Of a stretch of 64,000 nucleotides of DNA, positions 1-11,204 are shown in pieces; position 1 is the first letter of the stretch; every line of letters starts with the position of its first letter. This DNA comes from Panopea generosa. Lineage: Eukaryota; Mollusca; Bivalvia; Adapedonta; Hiatellidae. Below the pieces are notes generated by a model. That model was given only the letters and a program-made list of their open reading frames with translations, searched no databases and was not told the DNA's origin. The position numbers and the translations under genes were made by a program. The stretch is from NCBI GenBank assembly GCA_029582155.1, contig CM055905.1, forward strand, positions 3,833,920-3,897,919. Reading direction: 5' to 3'.

Positions 1-780
1 ACTGTCATTTATTACAAAACATGGCAAATTGCTTTGCTCTAGGAGAATGTGGAAGGTTTCCCCTTTGTGTACGTCCTATATGACAAACTGTATTAAAGAT
101 TGGCTCAAGTAAATGCGCATTGAGGATCACAGGTATCCAAAACAAAGTTATGTTATGTTGAAGAGATTAGATGAAATTGGTAGAAAAACCAGGGCAGGGT
201 CAATTAAAAATATGCTTTTTAAGTATGGATCTAGATATGTATAGATACCACATGATGTTGGTGATGATACAATGTTCCTTAAGATATTTAAACAGCGCAT
301 CAGTGATTGTTATTTACAGAAATGGCAAGAAGATATTCATAGTACATTGAAGGCATCTCATTATAAACATTTTAAGTCATTGCTTAATATTGAATCATAT
401 CAAAGTTTGGATTTACCATACAAATCAAGAAAGACATTGTCACATTTTAGATGCTCTTGTCATAATTCAATGATCGAACAAGGAAGACAAATAGGTCTTG
501 ATAGAACTTTACGATATTGCTTATTTTGTCAATTTCAAAATTTAATGTAGATGTAATTGAAGATGTGTTTCATTTCTATTTCGAATGACCCAATTTATGA
601 ACCCCTTAGACTACTATACATGTACTTTAAACATGCCTGGCTTAGATCTAGACCTTTAAATCTATTTTATACAATTATGTCCTCATCAGACAAACATCAT
701 AATATCTCCATCTCTAAGTACTTGTTAAATACTTTTGATAAAGAAAGAAAACTGGAATTAGTAAATATAACTCTATAAAT
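1..780 (+). mobile_element. LINE relic A, C-terminal part of the reverse-transcriptase ORF
   Basis: Pieces of a non-LTR retrotransposon ORF2 tail can be read along the plus strand in several frames. Readable parts include a GRFPLCV stretch near 50-70, a KQRISDCYLQKWQEDIHS stretch near 286-340, and FRCSCHNSMIEQGRQIGLDR near 445-510 followed by a Cys pair (YCLFC). A downstream segment at 557-778 has ISNDPIYEPLR and ISKYLLNTFDKERK. This order (zinc-binding CxC...C..C, then 'CP.Y..LR', then 'LAKYI..AF..R') is what I know from the C-termini of CR1/L2-like LINEs in molluscs. The reading frame is broken by stops near 115, 240 and 550. The 5' part lies outside the window. Clade is inferred; a related Jockey-group LINE is the alternative. 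Confidence 0.65.
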
Positions 781-1095
781 GTAACATAACATATACTTAT
801 GCAAAGTTAGTTCATGTTTTCAATTTGTTTGTTCTATTCTACTTGGTTGTTGCTCCAATGTTTGTTTACAAAATGTATATGTTTATTGTATCTTGGGCCA
901 GTGGCCTATATTACTGAATAATGTCTAATGTCTCTTTTATTACCTGGTCAGATAGGATCAGAATGAACCAGTGGGGCTATACAGACCCAAATGCCAGGGC
1001 CTCTTGTTTTATAAATATTGTTTATAAACATTGCAAAACTAACCTCTATAATCTCAGGTTTGTTTGAGCATTGCAAACAGCTTGTTTGAACATAT

Positions 1096-1173
1096 TTCAA
1101 TTCAAGTCAAGTAAATTCAATTCAATTCAAGTTAATTCAATTCAATTCAAGTTAATTCAATTCAATTCAATTC
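1096..1173. repeat. (TTCAA)n microsatellite
   Basis: Interrupted pentanucleotide runs of TTCAA with AAGTTAA variants, about 78 bp. It lies between the two LINE relics. The 1.5 copies of the 22-bp TTTGAGCATTGCAAACAGCT motif just before it (about 1061-1092) match the minisatellite at 3379-3819. Confidence 0.85.
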
Positions 1174-1226
1174 TCAAATAACAAATGCTTCAGTGTATGG
1201 AGAGCTTAGTAAGTTTCCTCTAAATA

Positions 1227-1856
1227 TTGTACAAAAAGAAAGAATCCTCAAATTTTGGTTTAATATTGTTAAATCACCAAGGCACGCTGATTACTGAAAT
1301 ATATAAGGATCAATTAAATAATAATATGAGGAATTCTTGGACTATAGAAGTTAAAACGATGCTGAATGATCTCGGTTTTAGTTATATGCGGAACAATTAT
1401 CAGATTACAAAGTTACAACTAACGAAAGTGATAGAAAGACTGTATGACCAATACCTTCAACAGCGGTACTCACAATTGGATACATCATCAAAACTGAAAG
1501 CTTATAAAAAAATTAAAACTAATTTTGAATTTGAAAAGTATTTAAACTGTGTAAAAATAGAAAAATACCGCATTGCACTTACAAGACTTACTAATAGATG
1601 CTCGGCTCATAATCTAGCTATTGAAGAGGGACGGTATAAGAATATAGACAGCTGTTTGCGCAAATATATATTATGTTAAATGAACGTGATACAAAACAAA
1701 TACCATTTTGTTTTAGTTTGTCCATGTTTTAGGGATATAAGGAAAGATTGTCTACAAAAATATTTTTGTGGATGGCCAAAAAGTCAAAAATTTAGAATGT
1801 TAATGAATGTAGATCAATCCCATGTTATAAATAAACTTGCAAAATATGTATATTGA
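1227..1856 (+). mobile_element. LINE relic B, C-terminal part of the reverse-transcriptase ORF
   Basis: An open frame of 150 residues (1227-1679) ends in a TAA at 1677-1679. The same frame then stays open for 58 more codons to a TGA at 1854-1856. The first part carries RCSAHNLAIEEGRYKNIDS, the LINE zinc-binding region. The second carries KYHFVLVCPCFRDIRKD and NKLAKYVY, the same succession as in relic A. The two parts therefore belong to one ORF2 tail with a single stop between them. Relics A and B share orientation and layout but differ in sequence, so they are different family members rather than a tandem duplication. The 5' end is truncated, as is usual for LINEs. Confidence 0.7.
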
Positions 1857-2640
1857 GCAAACACACGATGACGTGAAAGAATAATTAACGAATAAGATTG
1901 TTTATGTTTATATTATACCTTAATATATTATTTTTGCTTTAATTGTATATAACATACTTACCTATGAACTTTTCGTAAATCCATTTGAATGTATTATCCA
2001 GTGTGAATATATCCATTAACACTATAATGATTTTATTATATATAATGAAAGAATGATTTACTAAAGTGTTGAATAACAAACAATTCATGCATTAGCCTAA
2101 CTGTACTTATGTTTGTTAATATTACGTATTATAATATATCATTACCGAGGTAATAGTTCAAACGAACCGATCTTCCCGTTATCATGCTGATAGTGCATTC
2201 AAGCTCCATTGGGCTAGATAAAACAACAGTTAAATTAACTGTTTATCATATACTCCATAAATTAAAACTGACACTAAAATAGCATTTTTTTCCAACGCTA
2301 AAATATAATCAAACCATTTTCCACAACTGATATGTTTATATAATGACGTCAGGTTGTATACATATTGGCATTTATGACGTTATTTTGATCAAGAGCAGAT
2401 CCAGAATGTGGATACCGGCAACACTGCACTCTGACTAGTTGGACATATTTAAAGTCAGAGTTCATGGTTAGAAATGTAGGCCTAATAGTTGAATTTGTTC
2501 ATACAAAGGCTAGGAAAAAAAACTCCACACCTCTGTTAAAACCAACTGAAAGTATGAATGAAAAGGGGTAAACCTTCTAATACATTTGTATGTAATGCAT
2601 ACTACTTATTGATTTACTTTTTTATTATAATTCAATATAA
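1857..2640. other. AT-rich spacer, nothing recognised
   Basis: No ORF, repeat array or terminal repeat could be supported on either strand. The sequence is AT-rich with short homopolymers only. Confidence 0.5.
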
Positions 2641-2830
2641 TAAAACAACTATCTACCTTTTTAGTGGTCAATGGTTAACTATTTATCCTCGGAAAATGAC
2701 TATTGACCCAAAGCAGTGAACTATTATCCTCGACTGCGTCTCGGTTAATTGTTTCCTGCTTTGGGTCAATAGTCATTTTCCTTGGATAAATAATTAACCA
2801 TTGGCCACATAAATGGTAGATAGTTGTTTA
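2641..2830. mobile_element. Foldback MITE with ~75-bp imperfect terminal inverted repeats
   Basis: The left end TAAAACAACTATCTACC is matched by GGTAGATAGTTGTTTA at the right end. The pairing continues inward through GTCAATGGTTAACTATTTAT and GACTATTGACCCAAAGCAG, leaving a short loop near 2719-2755. The flanks are TA-rich, so a TA target duplication is possible but cannot be proven. No coding capacity. Confidence 0.75.
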
Positions 2831-3378
2831 ATACCTATCTTGTTGCGAGTAGCACTGTCCAGTGAAGTGTATCAATCAATGACTGCTTGTTTATTGACAA
2901 TAGTAGTGTATATTTATACGTCCTTTTCTCATTGGGTCCTTGTATCGGTTCGGATTAGCTTGTACGTTTGGTCCGATCCGATATGTTGAGAAAAAACGGT
3001 AATGGGAGGTTACTTCTCATAGAACAGAAATATACATGGTCATTGTCTGTTTTTCTTTGTTTCATTACAACCCGGGTGCACGCATAAGCATTTTTCGCTT
3101 ATGCTGAGATGTCAACTTGGATCAGCTTGTACGTTTTGTCTGAGCCGATATTTCAGTATATAGTGCATATTACCATCCTGTTTGCGAGAAAGAAAAAAAA
3201 TGTGTATAAATGAAATGTGAAAACATATTGGGAATTAGGCTTAATAAATTGGAAATGAAATTTGCTATTTATTTACATGTTATAATATGTCATGCTCTTC
3301 TCATTATATAACCACCTATTTGAATTGTAAAGGCGATGAACAATGTATGATGTTTGTGCTAAATAAATTAATTGAATT
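2831..3378. repeat. Spacer with a diverged ~40-bp direct repeat
   Basis: About 2946-2988 and 3119-3156 share the frame GGAT.AGCTTGTACGTTTxGTC...CCGATAT. The rest of the segment shows no gene or element. Confidence 0.4.
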
Positions 3379-3819
3379 GTTTGAACATAGAATGCAGCTT
3401 GTTTAAGCATTACAAACAGCTTGTTTAAGCATTGCAAACAGCTTATTTGAGCATTACAAACAGCTTGTTTGGGCATTACAAACAGCTTGTTTGAACATAG
3501 AAAACAGCTTGTTTGAGCATTGCAAACAGCTTGTTTGAGTATTGCAAACAGCTTGTTTGAGTATTGCAAACAGCTTGTTTGAACATAGAAAACAGCTTGG
3601 TTGAGCATTGCAAACAGCTTGTTTGAACATAGAAAACAGCTTGTTTGAGCATTGCAAACAGCTTGTTTGAGCATTGCAAACAGCTTATTTGAAAATTACA
3701 AACAGCTTGTTTAGACCTTTCAAACAGCTTGTTTGAATATAGAAAACAGCTTGTTTGAGTATTGCAAACAGCTTGGTTGAACATTGCAAACAGTTTGTTT
3801 GAACATTGCAAACAGCTTA
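3379..3819. repeat. 22-bp minisatellite, about 19-20 units
   Basis: The unit is close to AAACAGCTTGTTTGAGCATT plus GC. Two subtypes are interspersed: TTTGAGCATTGCAAACAG and TTTGAACATAGAAAACAG. Three overlapping minus-strand ORFs across it are artefacts of a stop-poor repeat. A 1.5-copy version lies at about 1061-1092. Confidence 0.95.
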
Positions 3820-4446
3820 ATATGATGGTTCACCTAGAATAACAAAGTATATTACTATTTTCAGGAAAAGAAGTATCCATGATATAACCATGAGTTTTAT
3901 GCAGACAGCATTATTAAAATTCAACAATTGTCTATGCATCAGATGTGTAATAACAATAAACTCCTTGTGTATAATATAAACATTTAAAACCCAAGCAGAA
4001 AAAAATGTGTTTCCGCCGATGACTTTTTCTAGCAAAAGAGAAAAATGTACACTTGACCTGTAAAAGAAACATGTTGGTTACTGGAAAAACAATGGATAAA
4101 AGACATTCTTGTTTTCATGGAAAAAATGCAGAAACATTTTAATAAGCTTTGTTTAGTTGCATAGAGATTAATCAACTTTTGTCTCTTATTACGGGATATA
4201 ATGCCCAAGGCAGTAATATCCCATCATATGAAACAAATGTTGACTAATCTATATACTGTAAAAGAATAGATTTTAACAAGGGTTTAATTTTGCTATATTC
4301 ACGACTTCATTCATCTGAGGGGGGGGGAAATAAACTGTTCTACAAATTCTCTCCACTATCATAATACAGGTCAAGAAAATCTTGTAGCATTACAACATAC
4401 CTTCAACAGATGGAATAGGAAGCAGCCTTATTTACACCAATTAGAT
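3820..4446. other. Spacer, nothing recognised
   Basis: Unique AT-rich sequence with a run of G near 4319-4328. No exon with acceptable splice sites and no terminal repeats were seen. Confidence 0.45.
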
Positions 4447-5147
4447 ATGGGATTTGCACAGAAGTTTTATAACTATAATATCTCAGACAAGTTCTTGAAC
4501 TAGCCAAATCAAAATCTAAATGTCTTGAGTTATGGGCCTTGAAACATTAAAAATGCACTATTTACTCTAGCACATGCATTTTTCATTTGATCTTGACCAA
4601 ACTTGCACAGTAGTTATATAACCATAATATCTCAGACAAGTCCTTGAACTGGCCAAATTGAAATATTAATGTCTGAGTTTTGGCCCTTGAAACATTTAAA
4701 AATGCACTATTTGATCTTGGGTACACTCTAGCACCCCCATTTTTTATTTGATTATCACCAAACTTACACAGTATTTTATAATTGTGATACCGCTGCAAGT
4801 TCTTGAACAGTCTAAATAGGATTATTAATGTCAGAGTTATGGCCCTTGAAATATTAAAAAATGCACTACTTGACCTTGTGTGCACTCTAGAACCCCATTT
4901 TTCTTTTGATTTTCACCATACTTACACAGTTGTATACCCTAATATCTCACCCAAATTTTTGAAGTGGCCAAATCGGATTTTTAATGTCAGAGTTTTGGCC
5001 TTGAAATATTAAAAAATGCACTATTTGACCTTGTGTGCACTCTAGAACCCACTTTTTTCATTAGATTCTCACCAAACTTACACAGTTATTATATAACTAT
5101 AATATCTAGAACAAGTTCTTGAATTGGCCAAATCAGATTATTAATGT
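4447..5147. repeat. Tandem repeat of ~157-bp units, about 4.5 copies
   Basis: Each unit contains, in order, TTGATTnTCACCAAACTTnC, TTATATAACTATAATATCTC, AGTTCTTGAACTGGCCAAAT, TTAATGTCAGAGTTnTGGCC and CTTGAAAnATTAAAAAATGC. Unit starts are seen near 4587, 4748, 4906 and 5062, with a partial unit before. The TCACCAAACTT and GAGTTATGGCC motifs recur in the repeats at 26100-27360 and 61640-61925. Confidence 0.9.
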
Positions 5148-5499
5148 CTCTTCTGCCACAGGTGAGGGATATAGGGCTATTCTGGCTATTTATTGGTTTA
5201 TGGATTTTTTCTCAAGAATTATTTGATTGGTGGTTGAAAAATCTGTAAAAAGAGAGAAATATTACATTATGGATGAAAAACAGTGTTAAATTTATTTCAT
5301 ATTCTAATATTGAGATATTAGTTCTAATTCTCAAAACAGTGCTTTATTGTGTACAATTTTGGTTTTGTTACAAACATCTGCAGTTTCTTTAACTTTTTCA
5401 TTTCATATCAATGTCAGATTGGCAAAATTGAAAAAGTTTGTTTTTTTCTTAAATGGAAGTAAAAGGAACAGTGGATTCTTTAAACCAACAGATAAAGGT

Positions 5500-5640
5500 C
5501 TGCCCCCGGTTTCACAAAAATACTTAAATCTCTTATTTTACTTTAACTAGATAGTGTGCTCAATTTTATACTTAAATTGAGCACACTATTTGAGTTTAAG
5601 TAAAATAGCAGACTTAAGTATTTTCCAGAAACTGGGCCCT
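5500..5640. mobile_element. Small foldback element, GTTTCACAAA-type end
   Basis: The ends CCCGGTTTCACAAAAATACT and AGTATTTTCCAGAAACTGGG are inverted copies. Internal arms TTATTTTACTTTAA and AGTTTAAGTAAAATA, and GTGTGCTCAATTT and AAATTGAGCACAC, nest inside, so the whole element folds into one hairpin. Related ends occur at 29939-30195 and 30677-30905. Confidence 0.75.
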
Positions 5641-5907
5641 GTATTTTTGTGGAGTCGATCCTCCCCCATGGCTATTTTTTGGCATCATATGCGTAGTACT
5701 GGTTCTACTCAGAAGAACTTTGAGGGTGATTTGTATTTGTTGCAAGTTATAGATAAGTTTAGAATAAAAACGTCTGGTCTAAATGATATGATTTTATGTA
5801 AATAACTTGCTGTGATATGTTTACTATATTTTAGAATTGTGGTACCTTAAAAAATGTATTAGTGATACCTTTTATTGCAGACTGTTATGACATTGTGATC
5901 TTACACA

Positions 5908-6045
5908 TTTTTTAATTATTTTGATGATTGTTATATTGATAAGTGTATATTATATAAATGTGTGCCATTTGTTAATTATTTTGATGATTGTTTTATTGAT
6001 GATGTATATTATATAAATGTGTGCCATTTGTAAATTATTTCTTTA
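5908..6045. repeat. Two tandem copies of a ~70-bp AT-rich unit
   Basis: TTAATTATTTTGATGATTGT, then TATATTATATAAATGTGTGC and CATTTG, occur twice in a row. The repeat abuts the left end of the giant palindrome. Confidence 0.8.
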
Positions 6046-6272
6046 TTCATGATTTATGATTGTTATTTCATTTAAAAAAAATTCTGTCTTTTACATTTTT
6101 GATTTGTACATGCATGGAATGAAATTTGATTATTACATAATTCACTGTGATGCAGGAGTGTAATAAACCCAACATATGTTTTACTAACATAAGGTAATGT
6201 CAATCCTAATTCATTACACTCGTCGTTTTCTTAATAATTCGCCTTATGTAAAATGCTGAACTTGCCTGCATA

Positions 6273-6351
6273 TCGCCCCATTGGTGCAATAAGGTACCAA
6301 GCGACTTCTTATTTCATATACACTTGGTACCTTATGGCACCAATGGGGCGA
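6273..6351. mobile_element. 79-bp hairpin MITE, left arm only, TA duplication
   Basis: The ends TCGCCCCATTGGTG and CACCAATGGGGCGA are perfect inverted repeats, with GGTACCAAG and CTTGGTACC inside. TA flanks it at 6271-6272 and 6352-6353. The right arm has the empty site, a single TA in CCTGAATATGTAAATG (near 23752), so insertion came after the palindrome formed. Confidence 0.88.
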
Positions 6352-6577
6352 TACGTAAATGCCATTGATTTGTCATGGCTAAATGTTGTTATTTTGAAAC
6401 GTTGTGTTATATGAAACCATTAATGCCCAATTTTCTGTCAGTTTTCATAGTGGTGATCTGTTAAATAAATAGTAAATGAGCGAGAATGTAAAATCCTCAA
6501 ATTATTTAATACTGGCGATTAAAGAAAAAATATAGGCAAGGGTTTAATATATAGAAGGATAAGAAATTGTTGCTTAA

Positions 6578-7649
6578 AGGCTCATTAAACTTCCGAAATG
6601 GTCGTTTTTAGTTAATTTAAGTCAATTTTACTCATCCAGATGATAGAATTCCCGTTACATGTTTATTTGGTCACTGAGAGACTTTGCAAACAAAAAAAAT
6701 AAATATAAAGCATATTATTAGAACATAATTAAGAATGGGTTTTGTTTACAAATTAATGTTCATCTCTGTCCAATAAATACCTTCGGCAGAAAACGGGGAG
6801 TTACGGAGCATGTTTGGAAACGCATCAGTCGGTAATATATGCTCAATTCACTTCACAGGGAAACATAGTATGGGAACTGTAGGGGATGGGGTTAAAAATT
6901 AAATAACTGCTTGCAGTTAGATAGTTTTTGAGAACATCTCCTTTATTCCCCTCAGTGTATAAATGAACTGGAACCCACGAGCTAATTTATTGCACGTAAG
7001 CGTCGAATTGTTCATATAAAATTAAAAATAAAATTATTTTTTAATAACTGTACTAAACAAACCACCCTTGGTAGCCTCCCTTTATTGACTGTGATAAAGT
7101 GATTTGTGATGTAATAGTGCGGCGATAGTGTCAGGCGTATATTATGCAAGGGAGGATCCTGAGCAAAAGTTACTAGACCAAACTAGTATTCCGTACTCAT
7201 TGTTTTTCAGTGCGTATAAATAATATAATGTGTACTACGTTCGATACAGTTTTATTGCAGACATCAATATTTTTTTAAAAATAAAAGAAAACTCAATAAC
7301 GATACATAATATTAGTGAAGCTAAAACTTTTTCTAATCTTGTTAATGAACCCCTTATCTAACAGTCTTAATCTGCACATTACCACTGCAGCATTTGCATA
7401 CCGTACACTGGCAGAGGTACAGTCAGAAAGCAACCGTTTCATAACGGAATTACAAAAATGTAAACAAAAGTTAAAAGATGAGTCCACTCGTCTAATAAAC
7501 ACACATTTAGACCAAAGTTATTTATTTTCTCTCTTTTTTAAAAACAGTCCCTAAGGGGTCTACAGGAATGGTTTAGCAATACTATACACATTTAATTACA
7601 ATCAATTTTGTTATTATCAAACAGTGCATTTCGGAAGTTTAATGAGGCT
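6578..7649 (+). mobile_element. TTAA-flanked non-autonomous DNA transposon (left-arm copy)
   Basis: The terminal inverted repeats are GCTCATTAAACTTCCGAAAT at the left and its complement ATTTCGGAAGTTTAATGAGG at the right, about 23 bp with one mismatch. TTAA flanks both sides at 6574-6577 and 7650-7653. TTAA targets are used by the piggyBac and Kolobok superfamilies. The ends do not start with CCC, which favours Kolobok or an unnamed group. No transposase is encoded. One 79-codon ORF (7315-7554) with a mixed-charge C-terminal half is retained in the right-arm copy. Confidence 0.85.
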
Positions 7650-7679
7650 TTAATTAGCATGTGAAGAATTGCTAATTTG

Positions 7680-7910
7680 GTAAACAAATCATTCAGATTT
7701 CACAGGCAACTGATTTCTTATTTGTGAATTTTATAAAATTATGTTGTATGTAACCATGGATGTTTTTTTAATATTTAAGACATGAATATGAGATCTTGAA
7801 TTAAAAACATTGCAGTTTGAAGTAAAAAAAAATGTGTCACAATTTGTTCTTAAGACTTTAGATATGAAGATTAGTGAATGGGCACCTGATACATTAAAGT
7901 GACAGTTATA
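7680..7910 (-). repeat. Dispersed repeat family G, fragment
   Basis: It contains CACAGGCAACTGATTTCTTA, the complement of the family motif AGAAATCAGTTGCCTGTG, and ends near CATTAAAGTGACAG. Other members lie at 14335-14800, 15115-15465, 15845-16215, 22200-22440, 46040-46210 and 57225-57640. Confidence 0.6.
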
Positions 7911-8140
7911 GTCTTAAGTGATGAAAGTTGAACATTTATTTATTGATTGTGGCATTTTGACGCATAGAATTTACGGAAAATTAATTTTATTCTATTAACT
8001 ATTTCTTAATCTACTTTGCAATTCTATTGGATGTATATTTTGTTACTTTGTCTCATGAAAATAAAAAAACACATAATATTCTTGTAGTCATATTTTAACC
8101 TGCCTATTTTGCTGTACTACCTTAATTATTTTGTGAGTCC

Positions 8141-11100
8141 TGTTTTATTTATATTCCATCTGAATCGTGACATGAAGGTATAACCTACACAATTGTACCA
8201 GGCACATTCCCCAGTCATGTAACAATATTTATATTCCATCTGAATGGTGGCCTGAAGGTGTAAGCCTCATAATTGTACCAGGCACATTCCCCAGACATGT
8301 AACAATATTTATATTCCATCTGAATGGTGGCCTGAAGGTGTAAGCCTCACAGGCACATTCCCCAGACATGTAACAATATTTATATTCCATCTGAATGGTG
8401 GCCTGAAGGTGTAAGCCTCATAATTGTACCAGAAACATTCCCTGGACATGTAACAATATTTATATTCCATCTGAATGGTGGCCTGAAGGTGTAAGCCACA
8501 TAATTGTACTAGGCACATTCCCAGGACATGTAACAATATTTATATTCCATCTGAATGGTGGCCTGAAGGTGTAAGCCTCATAATTGTACCAGGCACATTC
8601 CCCGGACATGTAACAATATTTATATTCCATCTGAATGGTGGCCTGAAGGTGTAAGCCTAATAATTGTACCAAGCACATTTCACAGACAGGTAACAATATT
8701 TATATTCCATCTGAATGGTGACATGAAGGTATAACCTACACAATTGTACCAGGCACATTCCCCAAACATGTAATAATATTTTTATTCCATCTGAATGGTG
8801 GCCTGAAGGTATAAGCCTCATAATTGTACCAGGCACATTCCACAGACATGTAACAATATTTATATTCCATCTGAATGGTGGCCTGAAGGTATAAGCCACA
8901 TAATTGTACCAGGCACATTCCCCGGACATGTAACAATATTTATATTCCATTTGAATGGTGACATGAAGGTATAACCTACACAATTGTACCAGGCACATTC
9001 CCCGGACATGTAACAATATTTATATTCCATCTGAATGGTGGCCTGAAGGTATAAGCCACATAATTGTACCAGGCACATTCCCCAGACATGTAACAATATT
9101 TATATTCCATTTGAATGGTGACATGAAGGTATAACCTACACATTTGTACCAGGCACATTCCCCAGTCATGTAACAATATTTATATTCCATCTGAATGGTG
9201 GCCTGAAGGTATAAGCCTCATAATTGTACCAGGCACATTCCCCAGACATGTAACAATATTTATATTCCATCTGAATCGTGGCCTGAAGGTATAAGCCACA
9301 TAGTTGTACCAGGCACATTCCCCAGACATGTAACAATATTTATATTCCATCTGAATGGTGGCCTGAAGGTATAACCTACACAATTGTACCAGGCACATTC
9401 CCCGGACATGTAACAATATTTATATTCCATCTGAATGGTGGCCTGAAGGTATAAGCCACATAATTGTACCAGGCACATTCCCCGGACATGTAACAATATT
9501 TATATTCCATCTGAATGGTGGCCTGAAGGTATAAGCCACATAATTGTACCAGGCACATTCCCCAGACATGTAACAATATTTATATTTCATCTGAATGGTG
9601 ACGTGAAGGTATAACCTACACAATTGTACCAGGCACATTCCCCAGTCATGTAACAATATTTATATTCCATCTGAATGGTGGCCTGAAGGTATAAGCCTCA
9701 TAATTGTACCAGGCACATTCCCCAGACATGTAACAATATTTATATTCCATCTGAATGGTGGCCTGAAGGTATAAGCCACATAGTTGTACCAGGCACATTC
9801 CCCAGACATGTAACAATATTTATATTCCATCTGAATGGTGGCCTGAAGGTATAACCTACACAATTGTACCAGGCACATTCCCCGGACATGTAACAATATT
9901 TATATTCCATCTGAATGGTGGCCTGAAGGTATAAGCCACATAATTGTACCAGGCACATTCCCCGGACATGTAACAATATTTATATTCCATCTGAATGGTG
10001 GCCTGAAGGTGTAAGCCGCATAATTGTACCAGACACATTCCCCGGACATGTAACAATATTTATATTCCATCTGAATGGTGGCCTGAAGGTATAAGCCTCA
10101 TAATTGTACCAGGCACATTCCCAGGACATGTAACAATATTTATATTCCATCTGAATGGTGGCCTGAAGGTGTAAGCCTCATAATTGTACCAGGCACATTC
10201 CCAGGACATGTAACAATATTTATATTCCATCTGAATGGTGGCCTGAAGGTATAAGCCTCATAATTGTACCAGGCACATTCCCCGGACATGTAACAATATT
10301 TATATTCCATCTGAATGGTGGCCTGAAAGGTGTAAGCCTCATAATTGTACCAGGCACATTCCCCAGACATGTAACAATATTTATATTCCATCTGAATGGT
10401 GGCCTGAAGGTGTAAGCCTCATAATTGTACCAGGCACATTACCCGGACATGTAACAATATTTATATTCCATCTGAATGGTGGCCTGAAGGTATAAGCCAC
10501 ACAATTGTACCAGGCACATTCCCCAGACATGTAACAATATTTATATTCCATTTGAATGGTGACATGAAGGTATAACCTACACAATTGTACCAGGCACATT
10601 CCCCGGACATGTAACAATATTTATATTCCATTTGAATGGTGACATGAAGGTATAACCTACACAATTGTACCAGGCACATTCCCCAGACATGTAACAATAT
10701 TTATATTCCATCTGAATGGTGGCCTGAAGGTATAAGCCTCATAATTGTACCAGGCACATTCCCCGGACATGTAACAATATTTATATTCCATCTGAATGGT
10801 GACATGAAGGTATAACCTACACAATTGTACCAGGCACATTCCCCAAACATGTTACAATATTTATATTCCATCTGAATGGTGGCCTGAAGGTATAAGCCAC
10901 ATAATTGTACCAGGCACATATCCCAGACATGTAACAATATTTATATTCCTTCTGAATGGTGGCCTGAAGGTATAAGCCACATAGTTGTACCAGGCACATT
11001 CCCCAGACATGTAACAATATTGATATTCCATCCGAACGGTGGCCTGAAGATATAAGTCACATAATTGTACCAGGCACATTCCCCAGAATTGTAACAATTT

Positions 11101-11183
11101 TTATATTCCATCTGAATGGTGACCTGAAGGTATAAGCTACATTATTGTACTAGGCACATTCCCCGGACACGTAACAATATTTC
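8141..11183. repeat. 80-bp tandem array, left arm, about 38 units
   Basis: The unit begins TATTCCATCTGAATGGTGGC and continues CTGAAGGTATAAGCC, ATAATTGTACCAGGCACATT, CCCCAGACATGTAACAATAT. Two main variants alternate, GGCCTGAAGGTATAAGCC and GACATGAAGGTATAACC, and local runs suggest multi-unit higher-order blocks. Since 80 is not a multiple of 3, the minus strand reads through about three units per 78-codon ORF. These ORFs are by-products. Confidence 0.97.
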
Positions 11184-11204
11184 TCAAAAATTATTTTAAA
11201 AGTT

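Noticed and set aside
8309-11097. Many overlapping 66-119 aa minus-strand ORFs in the 80-bp array (mirrored at 19004-21399)
   Set aside because: They are one repeat unit read in three successive frames because 80 is not a multiple of 3; the unit simply lacks stops on that strand.
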